DNA of 64,000 nucleotides, from assembly GCF_029227915.1 (NCBI RefSeq), contig NC_079884.1, positions 21,018,001-21,082,000 on the forward strand, given 5' to 3'. Positions 51,661 to 60,513 of this stretch are shown here, in pieces. Source of the DNA: Hydractinia symbiolongicarpus. Its lineage: Eukaryota > Cnidaria > Hydrozoa > Anthoathecata > Hydractiniidae. Under the pieces are notes generated by a model, which ran no database searches, had not been told where the DNA came from, and saw only the letters and a program-made list of their open reading frames with translations. A program made the translations under genes and the position numbers. How positions within the stretch are numbered: position 1 is the first letter of the stretch; each line of letters starts with the position of its first letter.

Positions 51661-52001
51661 ATGGCGCCGTAGATTAGTGGTTATAGCTCTCGTACTCTGT
51701 GCGGGAGACCGGGGTTCGATTCCTCTTGACGGCGATTCAGCATGGGCAAGTGAATGTTACCATAGCCCCGGGTTAACCCAAGCCATGTGAGGGAAATTGG
51801 AAAGATGGCACACTGTGTGGGCCGTTGGATGTTGCCAGGAGTTGTCTAGTAGAGCGCGGGCTCTAATTGGGTCTGCGTAGCACAAAATGAGCATTAAATA
51901 CTCTAGGACTCTCCATCTACGCCATGGCCCCTCCTGGAAATAATAGACAGGGTATATCCCTCGATATTTGTGAGGCTAGCCATGTAAAATATGCACATAT
52001 G
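51661..52001 (+). repeat. tRNA-derived SINE, best-preserved copy
   Basis: A-box-like TAGATTAGTGG and intact B-box GGGGTTCGATTCC lie in a tRNA-like head. The body is about 250 bp and ends CATGTAAAATATGCACAT. It matches the copies at 2284 and 56747; the ATCT tail is short here. Confidence 0.88.
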
Positions 52002-54086
52002 TCTGAACACCCTCCTCCATTGTTAATTTTATTGTTTTTGTGGTTGTTCCAACCATACATTCTCGATAAAATTATTTTTATTTCGTCGCCCGACCGTAAG
52101 CTACTATCGACTTTGCCCGTAGAACAACTAATTAAATTGGAGTTGCCTAATAGATAAAAATGATGGTCAGCCCTGTGTGGTATGAGCATGTTCAATTGAA
52201 GGCTACTTTATCTCATTAAAATTTCAAGACAGTAAATTCACGAAAATTAAAAGGTTGCTAGCGCAAGTAGTAGTAGTATTTATTTGCTGCTATATAGATT
52301 GTACAGTATATAATATATAAATGTATATAAAGTTGTATGTTGAAAAATAAAAATAATACAATACAAGCTATAGCAAGCAAGCGGATAAAGTATTTAAAAA
52401 ATGCTCCTGGAAAGCCCTTTTTATCACAGTTAAGGTTACAAAGTGTTGTGCATGAAAATCAATACCTTGGGGAAAGCAGTTGGTTTCTTATTTGAAGTAA
52501 AATCAATAATTAACTGCTGGTTCTCTTTAAAAGAACTGCTGATTTCCTGGTGGTGACTTCAAAATTCTGCTTGTTGTATGGTGGTCAGATTGGCTGAAAA
52601 TTGCATCCACTTTCATTGACAGATATTTGAATTAATCAACAAAATGTATATTACATTGCTTTGTGAGTTTCAAATATCAACAGTGGAACATATTTAAGAC
52701 AGCCAAGCTAGGTTTAAACCAGTATAGCATAGAACAGGTTCCTCAATTTCGTGGTCTGCTGGTTGTTGTGAGCCTTAACTGGGATGACCACTTCATTGAG
52801 AGCATAAAAGGATGACACACCATTATTTAATTTGGAAATGCTGTAGCTTTAAGTACTCGCAAACCACTTTTGTGGCCAATTTTCAAAACAGTTGATGACA
52901 GGCAAGGTGGGAGACAAGCTTTTCTGGTCAGTCAGGGGCGCAGCAGAAAGAGGGGTAGGGCCTTTTCTCCCTTAAAATTTAACAAGACTAATCCTATATA
53001 AATAAGTACACGCATTTGGCTGGTTAAATAAGATATAGCCTAATTCTTCTGTAAACGAAATATCATACAAAACAATTGAACAATCTAGTGAAAGGAAACA
53101 TTGTAGTGAATTGTACTTTTCATAAATTTTCGACCACCAATAGCTGCCATTTTTTCGATACGACCCTGATCAACCAAACGGTATCGAAAAAAAATAATAT
53201 GACCGACCTTTTTGCACAAAAAGGGAGATAATTTCAAGACTGAGCGCTAGTCAAACCTGGAATTGAATGAAGTTGGTAGTCACCCAGGCATGGTTACCTT
53301 AATTCCTATTAATTTTGATGCATAATCAAAAAGGTAGCCTTCAAGCACCTTTTATTTTTGTGCATCTTTTGCAACTGTGTTTTCCAAATCAAGTTTCTAT
53401 TTTTGTTGACACATTACAACATTTGTTAGTTCTGTTTGTAATACCGATAACAGGTCGCCGGTGTAAATTTGCTATACAATTTTGCCTTTACAATATAAAT
53501 ATACAATCAATAAATTATAATTTACCTTAAACTATCGACATAGCAAAACTCGATGTCATCTAATGTAACGGTATGCGTAGAATTTAACAATCCACTACAT
53601 CTTAAAATTTTACCAACGAGACGCGGATAGCTACTTTGATTCGATCCGTTCGTTTGCTAGCTGTTTAACAATTTTACAAAAGTACCAGCTTAAGTACTAT
53701 TAACACCAAGCCCCTAAATAGTAACAGGACTAACTAATTCTTTCAAAGTGCGTCATTTTTTGTCAAGACCTTTTTAATTTTTGACTCAGATTCCTTGATA
53801 TCGTGTTAGCCAAAAATTGTGGAAGAAAACTTTTTTAAGCTGCTTTTATAAACAAACTATTGACCGCCCTTATCGTGGCAAACGACAGGTCTCAATATTT
53901 TTGTACACGGGTCTGTGTGGAAATTATGAAACTGGTCCCAGGGCCATTGTAATTGCACTTAAAGGAATTGTATTACAAGTTTAAAATAATAAATTGTCTG
54001 CGCCAAGACAAAGCAAAATCTCAAATCGTTTTGTGAAGTCTGTTTTACTTTTTTTCGATGAAAAGATAGCATACCGTATTTCCTCT

Positions 54087-54160
54087 AAAGAACGCCGCGG
54101 CGTTCTTTACAAAATGCAATTTTTAGGTGCGGCGTTCTTTGGAGGGCGGCGTTTATTACA
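54087..54160. repeat. Left sub-terminal repeats of the pogo-like element
   Basis: It has a perfect 22-bp palindrome at 54087-54108 centred on GAACGCCGCGGCGTTC. A further unit GTGCGGCGTTCTTTGGAGGG begins at 54128 and continues into GCGGCGTTTATTACA. The same compound unit recurs at the right end in the same orientation. Confidence 0.85.
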
Positions 54161-54254
54161 AAACCATGAGTGAGACAAAAAGCAGAAGTTGACGTTAAGT
54201 ATTTTCTTTAAGATTAAATATAGATAACAAAAGAATTAAACTATGAAAAGTCTA

Positions 54255-55676
54255 TTAAACAATGTCAATGTCAATGTCGCTATCTCCGTCCGAGTCTTCG
54301 TCGATAACATGAAAGGACTCATAGCTTTCATTTACATCACAATAATAAATTTCAAATGGGTTGTCAGAAGATTGGTCTTCTTCCAATGCCTCAGTTGCTT
54401 TTTTCATTAAGGTAGCACCAGATGAACAGGACGATCCTTCTTTAAAACAATGGATTTGTCCATCCTCTGATCCATCAAGAGCTAAATTTAAACCACACGA
54501 CTTGAAAGATTTGATAATCATTTCCGTGCTCAAGCCATTCCATGCGTCTAAAACCCATTGCACTAGCTTTCGTCGCGATGGAGGTTTCTGGTTTCCTCCT
54601 TTTGTGAACTGTTGAACACCTTCAACCATCCATTCGTTATAAAGATCGATAATCCGACTCTTAAATGGTTTATTCCATGAGACATCTGGTGCCTGTATAT
54701 ATTTAGTGCAGCCACCGGGAATTATGACATTCTCAATTCTGCCTTTTGACAATTCTTGTTTCACGGAATCCATCATGTGGCATTCAAATGAATCCCAAGC
54801 TAACAAGCGTCGATTAAAGGAAAACTTTCCTAAAACTGTTTGCACATAGTGTAAGGTGAGTTCCTCGTTCATCCATGCATTTTTTGAGGACACAACTACG
54901 CATTTATTTTTGAATTCAGTATTTAGTTCTTTGCATTCGCGTTTTGCACCACCAAAAACAATAAATGGTTTAAATTTACTTCCGTCTGCCTTTGCTGTCA
55001 AGCATACAGAAATTCTGACCTTTTCATGACCAGTCGATTTAAGCATAATTTCTCGTTCGCCACGCTGTGACACCGTTGTAGGTGCTGTCATATCCGCCCA
55101 AACAGCAGTCTCGTCCATTGCAAGAATCGAACCGGCGTTAAATTGGTATTTCTTTGACATTCGGCGGACATGTACTACATACTGCACCAACCTGTCCACA
55201 AGATACGCTGGATCCTTTTGAACTGTTGTCGTTCTACGACGTAATGAAAGACAATTTCGTTTCATGAACTTTTCCAACCAACCTCGACTAGCCTGGAAAC
55301 TATTTTTTGCAACAGTGTCCTCTCCAGCTTTTTCATCGTGCATTGCTTTTGCTTTTCTCATTATCAGTTTTCTCGAAACACGCAAAGAATTAGCTCTCCT
55401 ATCATGTATCCATTCAAGCAGATCTTCTTCTAAATCAAGATTCTTGATTTTGCAACTTCCTCCTTCTAGTTTGAATCTTTTCGCTGCTTCTTGTTTCAAC
55501 TTCTCCACATTAGCTCTCCATTCTCTTACTCTTTCATCGACACCGTACTTTCTTCCTGCTTCGCGATTTGATGTACTAATTGCGTGATCAACAACTGTTG
55601 TCTTAAATTCAAAGGTAAAGCTTCTTCTTTTTTCCCCTTTATGGGATATTAACTGCTTCTCCTCGTTGTGCGACAT
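54255..55676 (-). CDS. Pogo/CENP-B-type DDE transposase
   Basis: Intact 473-residue ORF. An N-terminal helix-turn-helix region (residues about 18-60, RRSFTFEFKTTVVDHAI… REAGRKYGVDERVREWR) is followed by a CENP-B/Tc5-type DNA-binding region (about 80-155). The DDE_1 catalytic core has three aspartates: D188 in ILAMDETAVWADM, D295 in LLAWDSFECHM, and D331 in IQAPDVSWNKPFK, where the more usual family form is QPLDVSVNKPFK. The tail is acidic (DEDSDGDSDIDIDIV). The family cuts and pastes DNA at TA sites in the nucleus. It would bind the ends of its own element (54074-56616). All catalytic positions are present and no stop interrupts the frame, so it may be active or recently active. Host domestication is less likely given the intact inverted repeats. 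Confidence 0.92.
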   Translation of the reverse strand: MSHNEEKQLISHKGEKRRSFTFEFKTTVVDHAISTSNREAGRKYGVDERVREWRANVEKLKQEAAKRFKLEGGSCKIKNLDLEEDLLEWIHDRRANSLRVSRKLIMRKAKAMHDEKAGEDTVAKNSFQASRGWLEKFMKRNCLSLRRRTTTVQKDPAYLVDRLVQYVVHVRRMSKKYQFNAGSILAMDETAVWADMTAPTTVSQRGEREIMLKSTGHEKVRISVCLTAKADGSKFKPFIVFGGAKRECKELNTEFKNKCVVVSSKNAWMNEELTLHYVQTVLGKFSFNRRLLAWDSFECHMMDSVKQELSKGRIENVIIPGGCTKYIQAPDVSWNKPFKSRIIDLYNEWMVEGVQQFTKGGNQKPPSRRKLVQWVLDAWNGLSTEMIIKSFKSCGLNLALDGSEDGQIHCFKEGSSCSSGATLMKKATEALEEDQSSDNPFEIYYCDVNESYESFHVIDEDSDGDSDIDIDIV

Positions 55677-55920
55677 TTTTCTAATGAACTTTCACTTACA
55701 AACATAAAAGTGTGTAAGGTTGATATATACAGATTGGGAGCAATTATCTTGTAGTATTGTTTACTGGTGTCAACTTTTTCTTTAAACACTATTAACAATC
55801 CAAGGGAGTGTTATTTTCGACGAGATCAAAAGCGCGGAAAATGATTTTGAATAGAATTTTTTCTCTATAAGAAAAAGTTCTATTTTTATCAATCGTTGAT
55901 TGCACGCTCATACGAAATAT

Positions 55921-56427
55921 ATGATAGCTACACGTGGAAGTCAGAGATTTGAGAAGAACATGGCTCGAGTGATTCCTAAAACATTTGAAATGTATTTCAT
56001 CATTAAATTCTCTACAAATATTCGCGGACATCATGTTTATAAAAATATATGGACACCCATTATAGGAGAATCTTTGGTTTGCAAAGAAGACAAGAGAGTA
56101 GAGGCTCAAGAACTGGACAAGAATGCAATTGGAACGTACAAACTCATGGACGGCAACGAAACCTTAGTGGGACATTTGCCAATAGAGTTGTCAAAGCTGA
56201 TATCGTTTTTTATTGAAATTGAAGATAATCATGTAAATGCGACAGTTACTGGGAAACGAAAACGAGAGATTGGTTTGAGTGTACCTGCAAAGTTCATTTG
56301 TTTTACATCTAGCAAAAGTTATGCTAAAATTCTTTACAGTGAACTGTTAAAGCGTAAAACTAAATATTCGTATTTGTCATTAGATGTAGAAGAATTTTGT
56401 GAAAGAAAACAGATCAAATTCATATAA
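55921..56427 (+). CDS. HIRAN-like accessory protein encoded inside the pogo-like transposon
   Basis: ORF of 168 residues from the first ATG (55921); a second in-frame ATG at 55960 gives 155. The central part reads RGHHVYKNIWTPIIGESLVC, then LDKNAI, then ETLVGHLPIELSKLISFFIE. This is the HIRAN-type pattern: aromatic-rich strand, GE-x-L-x-C, D-x-NAI, then G-H-[IL]-P. HIRAN domains, as in HLTF, bind 3'-OH ends of single-stranded DNA. Basic KRKRE and LLKRKTK follow. The gene is divergent from the transposase across a shared upstream region of about 245 bp and lies wholly between the inverted repeats. It could help the element handle cut DNA ends, or it could be captured host cargo. The domain call is by eye and moderate; the existence of an intact ORF is certain. 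Confidence 0.7.
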   Translation: MIATRGSQRFEKNMARVIPKTFEMYFIIKFSTNIRGHHVYKNIWTPIIGESLVCKEDKRVEAQELDKNAIGTYKLMDGNETLVGHLPIELSKLISFFIEIEDNHVNATVTGKRKREIGLSVPAKFICFTSSKSYAKILYSELLKRKTKYSYLSLDVEEFCERKQIKFI

Positions 56428-56470
56428 ATACCAACTTTTTTTACTTTCCCTATTAAAATGGTTTTTTTCT

Positions 56471-56616
56471 AATAAACGCCGCATCTAAGGTGTGGCGTTC
56501 TTTGGAGGGCGGCGTTCTTTAGAGGGCGGCGTTTATTACAAATTTTCATATAGAAGTGCGGCGTTCTTTGGAGGGCGGCGTTCTTTAGAGGGCGGCGTTC
56601 TTTAGAGGAAATACGG
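56471..56616. repeat. Right sub-terminal repeats of the pogo-like element
   Basis: Seven or so GGCGTT[CT]TTT-type units occur between 56493 and the end, interleaved with GGAGGGC or AGAGGGC. One inverted unit (AATAAACGCCGC) begins at 56471. The arrays run in the same orientation as those at the left end. Confidence 0.85.
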
Positions 56617-56746
56617 TATACCATTGGGCTATTTTTTAACAATTACTGTCTTGATACATTTACAGTCAATATCACTTTACCCTAACCACTCACACCCTCT
56701 TTCCGAGCGATTTCTGCCTTTTTGATATGAGATTGATTTGATATGA

Positions 56747-57062
56747 TATGTAGCTTAGTGGTTATAATTTCTGCAATTTTTGCGGGAGACCGGGCTTCGA
56801 TCCCTTGGCGGCGATTTGATATAGGCGAGTGATTGTTACCATAGCCCCGTGTTAACCTCTGCCATGTGAGGGAAATTGGGAAGATGACACAATGTGTGCA
56901 CCGTTTGATGTTGTAGGGAATTGTCTGGCAGAGCGAGGACCCTAATTGGGTCTACGTAGCTCAAAATGTACATTAAATAGTCTAGGAATCCCTTTTCAAA
57001 GCCATGGCCTTCTAGCTAGATAACCATGCAAAATATGCACATCCATCTATCTATGTATCTAG
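56747..57062 (+). repeat. tRNA-derived SINE, diverged copy
   Basis: It aligns with 51661-52001 (GCGGGAGACCGGGCTTCGAT, TGTTACCATAGCCC, AATTGGGTCTACGTAGC). The A box is altered to TAGCTTAGTGG. It ends in an ATCT-repeat tail. Confidence 0.85.
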
Positions 57063-57728
57063 AGAAGACGGCGAAAAACATAATATTTTTTCGCCCCTTA
57101 ACTCTCATGTTTAAAAAGGCAAAAATCTCTGGTAACGCCTCTGGCGCCTAAGACCCAAAAGTAAGTTTTTGAAGCATATATTGCCAATTTGAGAAAAACC
57201 TATGTAGCGGATAATCAAAACTTTTTGGAAATGTCTGATAGTGTCCGCGCGATATAGGTATTTTTATAGGAACAATTTAGACTAAATATTAGAAACTAAT
57301 TCCTACATTAATTTTTTAAAGAAACGTGCAGTTAGATTTGTTTTCTATGTTGGGTATTACCATCCTAACGCTGAGAAAAAGAATCTGATTCAGTATGCAA
57401 CTACTACATAAATGAATATGCGAGTGAACAAAGGGAAAAGCGATGATGTTTTTATGATCTCTATGACGTACAACTTTAAATGTTGGCGATCTTTTAGGAT
57501 CCTAAACTTTTTACAAATTTTCAAAATCTTAATTTTAGGAGATTCACGGACAAAGGTCAAACATCAACCTTTTAGAGCTTGTTATTTCTATTTTTATACA
57601 TCTGATGGCGAGACGGTCATAATTGTCAATAAACAATAACACATTGTCAAAAATCCTTAAAAACAAGGTTGAATAAATGCTCTTCTTAAATATGCCATTT
57701 CTCCGCGAAAAGACAAGTTGATTTTTTA

Positions 57729-57941
57729 CAACCTCGTCCCCAGGCCCATTTTTCTCTTTTTAACAATCTCGGACGGCGAAGAAGAAATCATTTATATATA
57801 ACTTACACGCATTATACTCGCCCATCATGATCAGAGGTCTGATCGGGGTGAAGCATTCTCTGTTGAGAATGAAATACGGATCATTTCTTCGCGCCGTCTC
57901 GGATATCAAAAAAGCGAAAAATTGCCCTGGCAACGAGATTG
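57729..57941. mobile_element. MITE with about 60-bp inverted ends and a 9-bp target duplication
   Basis: Left end CAACCTCGTCCCCAGGCC and reverse-complemented right end CAATCTCGTTGCCAGGGC; similarity continues for about 60 bases through CTCGGACGGCG / CCGAGACGGCG. It is flanked by an exact 9-bp repeat GATTTTTTA (57720-57728 and 57942-57950). Nine-bp duplications with long inverted ends are typical of Mutator-like elements. No ORF is large enough for a transposase. Confidence 0.75.
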
Positions 57942-58618
57942 GATTTTTTATAAAATAGTTAGAAAAGTTCTCTATGGATCTTTTAAACCGCGCGCTTAAA
58001 TTCGAAAAGTAATAGTTGCTTTTTCTATTCCTCATTTCAGCAGCAGTGAAATAAGAACTCGTTTATTTTGTAACTTGATTGTTTTAAAATCTTCTTTTGC
58101 AAAAGTTGTATCCTCGTCCCCAAGGTCTCTTGACCTCTGAGCCGTTATCACGAGGCGGCCAATAATTTTGACGCAATGCCCTCGCATTTTCTCAATAATT
58201 TTGCACAAAAGTCCTACTCTTGAAGGGATATAAAGCGATAGTTTTGTACATAGTTAATTCAGTTTTTATTCCATCAGCTTTTTTGCTACAACTATCATGG
58301 CTACTTATGCTTACTGACTCTGAATTTTTCACATAACGTTTAGTGTTTTTTTTAAGTGAATTTAGTCTGTTTTTCTGTTTTAAAAGCCCTACTGTTGGTA
58401 CTCCAAATATATGCAATGGTATTTTCAATCGAATCTTCACTTCAAACTAATTTTAAATGGAATTTTGCTCACAAGTCGTCATGAAGTTCTCTGCTGTTGC
58501 TGACATTCAACAAAGCAGCCTTTCTTAATTGTCCTAAAGTAATGCAAACTATTATTAATAAAATCATCCTTAACAGCCTTGTAACGATATGCAACAAAAT
58601 TCACATGCTTATGTGATC

Positions 58619-58722
58619 CAACCTCGATCACAGGGCCTGTAGCATTTTTTGATATGAAGATGAAACACGTACGCGTTTTATCCTTATATCAAAAAACGCT
58701 ACAGGCCCTGGGATCGAGGTTG
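58619..58722. mobile_element. 104-bp near-perfect foldback MITE
   Basis: The two halves are nearly exact inverted copies: left CAACCTCGATCACAGGGCCT, right reverse complement CAACCTCGATCCCAGGGCCT. The centre has ACGTACGCGT. Flanks TATGTGATC (58610-58618) and TATGTGATA (58723-58731) match 8 of 9 bases. Its tips resemble the element at 57729, so both may be moved by one transposase. Confidence 0.8.
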
Positions 58723-60028
58723 TATGTGATAACTTTTCTGTTTCTATGGAAAATTGAAAATTAAAAATAAACCAGGACAGGGGTCCGCCCCTCCTGTGCT
58801 TTTGTCTTCACCGCCTCCACTCGCTTGCATTTTGCGAAATCACCACGTGGTTGCACATACTGCCCAAAATTGGTATTCATAGTTTTGTGTAATTTTATAT
58901 AAACGTTTAGTAAGTGCGAACGTACAAGCCAAACAATGCCGAACGAGTAAACATGGCTCTCATTGAGAAGCGAAGCTTCATGTTTAGCATATAGTTGACG
59001 CACGCAGCCAGGGTATGAACAATTTAATTCAGCTAAAGTTTTGAATTGGCAAGAGGGGATGGAATCTCAACAGCTTTGTATTTTAGTCCTACATTTTCGT
59101 TTTGGCGTGTCCTATTATGGATGTGGCTCCTTCAGTCACACTCCAGTGGTTTCCTAACTAAAATGCTGCACCAACCTGAAGACTTTATTCACAAAAAGTC
59201 TTTAAAAGTTTTAAAGATACAAATTTCTATAATTCTTCTCAAGTTTATTATTCAAACCACCCACCCATCTTGATTACAGTACATACTGTTTATTGCACTA
59301 GATAAATCTCTTTGTTTACATTTTCAGCATATACGCCTTTTCACAGTTAAGGAAAAATAACATAATCCTTATTTTATCCAACTCAAGTTATCTGTACAAC
59401 TAGTTGCACCGTACTAATTATCTTAAAATCAATTTAGAAGACATGACTTTAATATTAAAACTGAAAATGACCTTTTTTACCAAAAAAAAATACCCACTGC
59501 TTTGGGCTTTTTTCTTCTGTTTCTGTGCAGTGTAGCCTCTGCGCAAATTTTTCTTAAACCACTACTTCGTGTATTACTACATATCATAATAACTGAAAAC
59601 ATATTAAGTTAAAAAAAGATGTTAGCTAGCTAGGCGCTTAGGTGAAACAAAGTTTTCTTCAGTCCATTTCACAAGGGCATTGTTAGGGCTTTAAGTAAAT
59701 TTAAGTAAATCAGAAGGCACTACACTTGATAATAGTTTAAACCTCAAATAATCTTTACCTTTAAAAGAAGTCTACGAGTCATCTCTTTCCCTGCCACGCA
59801 AATGCCACAGCCATAGAGCTTATCGCTGAAAAGTAAAAAAATAACTCCATCCTGGAATTCATCTATAAAGTGAGCTGTGCCTGTGTACCAGTGTGCTTTT
59901 TTCTCTGGTCAGGAGAGCCCCAATTTATTAAGTAACCCAATTGAGTAAGTCAGTACCAATGATTATCTCTCACCACCACCCGATCGAGTTATAGCTAATA
60001 AGTTCCAAGATAATTCACATTTCTTTTG

Positions 60029-60230
60029 CAGGCCTTTTCAGGAGAGGCGTGCAATAGCACGTGCACACCTCCACACACAAGCAAAATGGCTTAGGCGTGC
60101 TATTGATAGCACCTGTAAAATGACAAATTTTATAAGAAGTTAACCAGTGCAGCACACCCAAAAACACACCTAAAATACTTGAGGCGTGCTTTTTGGCACA
60201 CACATATTAGAATTTTCCTGAAAAGGCCTG
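60029..60230. mobile_element. 202-bp MITE with CAGGCCTTTTCAGGA inverted ends
   Basis: The 15-bp ends (60029-60043 and 60216-60230) are perfect inverted copies. Inside, AGGCGTGC occurs three times next to GCAC-rich complementary words. No clear target duplication; no ORF. It lies about 270 bp upstream of the coiled-coil gene acceptor, so it may lie in that gene's promoter. Confidence 0.65.
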
Positions 60231-60496
60231 TTTTTGCCATTTTACAGTGAGTCGCAAAAAAACGAGAAAACTTCAAGAACAATAAAAATAATAGCTATTG
60301 AAGAGCCACACACAACAAATGACTACAATAATAAACAGAAGTAATAATAATAAGCAGAAGTATAAAACCACTGCATAACAAGCATAACATTTAAATCAAT
60401 TTTTTCTTTTTTTGAAGCAATCCTATATTGTTGCAATAAAGGCATTATTATAGTGATCATGTGCTAAACTATATCTTATTTGTCAAGTTTTTTTTC

Positions 60497-60499
60497 AGG
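60497..60499 (+). promoter_or_regulatory. 3' splice acceptor just upstream of the coiled-coil gene start
   Basis: GTTTTTTTTCAG|GTTTAT with AG at 60497-60498, 15 nt before the ATG at 60514. Confidence 0.6.
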
Positions 60500-60513
60500 T
60501 TTATAAAAATACA

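Larger units (their letters stand above)
48513..54071. other. Gene-poor region upstream of ABL
   Basis: AT-rich DNA between the ABL 5' end and the pogo-like transposon. It holds a degenerate tandem array (51345-51515) and a SINE (51661-52001). ORFs here are short and AT-driven. An upstream ABL promoter or UTR exons could lie here, but I cannot place them. Confidence 0.55.
54074..56616. mobile_element. Complete pogo/CENP-B-like DNA transposon with a second, HIRAN-like ORF
   Basis: The ends are perfect 25-bp inverted repeats beginning CCGTATTTCCTCTAAAGAAC (54074-54098 and 56592-56616), flanked by TA on both sides (54072-54073, 56617-56618), the target duplication of the Tc1/mariner-pogo superfamily. 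Inside are two divergent ORFs: a DDD transposase (54255-55676, minus) and a smaller ORF (55921-56427, plus), about 245 bp apart. Both flanks hold arrays of GCGGCGTTCTTTGGAGG-type units. Intact ORFs and identical ends suggest recent insertion and possible autonomy. Confidence 0.9.
56619..60496. other. Gene-poor, repeat-rich region upstream of the coiled-coil gene
   Basis: It holds a SINE (56747-57062), two CAACCTCG inverted-repeat elements (57729-57941, 58619-58722), a related fragment near 58110-58160 (CCTCGTCCCCAAGG), and an AGGCCTTTTCAGGA element (60029-60230). Remaining ORFs are short and unrecognised. Confidence 0.6.

Noticed and set aside
54361-55587. Plus-strand ORFs opposite the transposase
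   Set aside because: Shadows of a 473-codon frame that carries the DDD triad.
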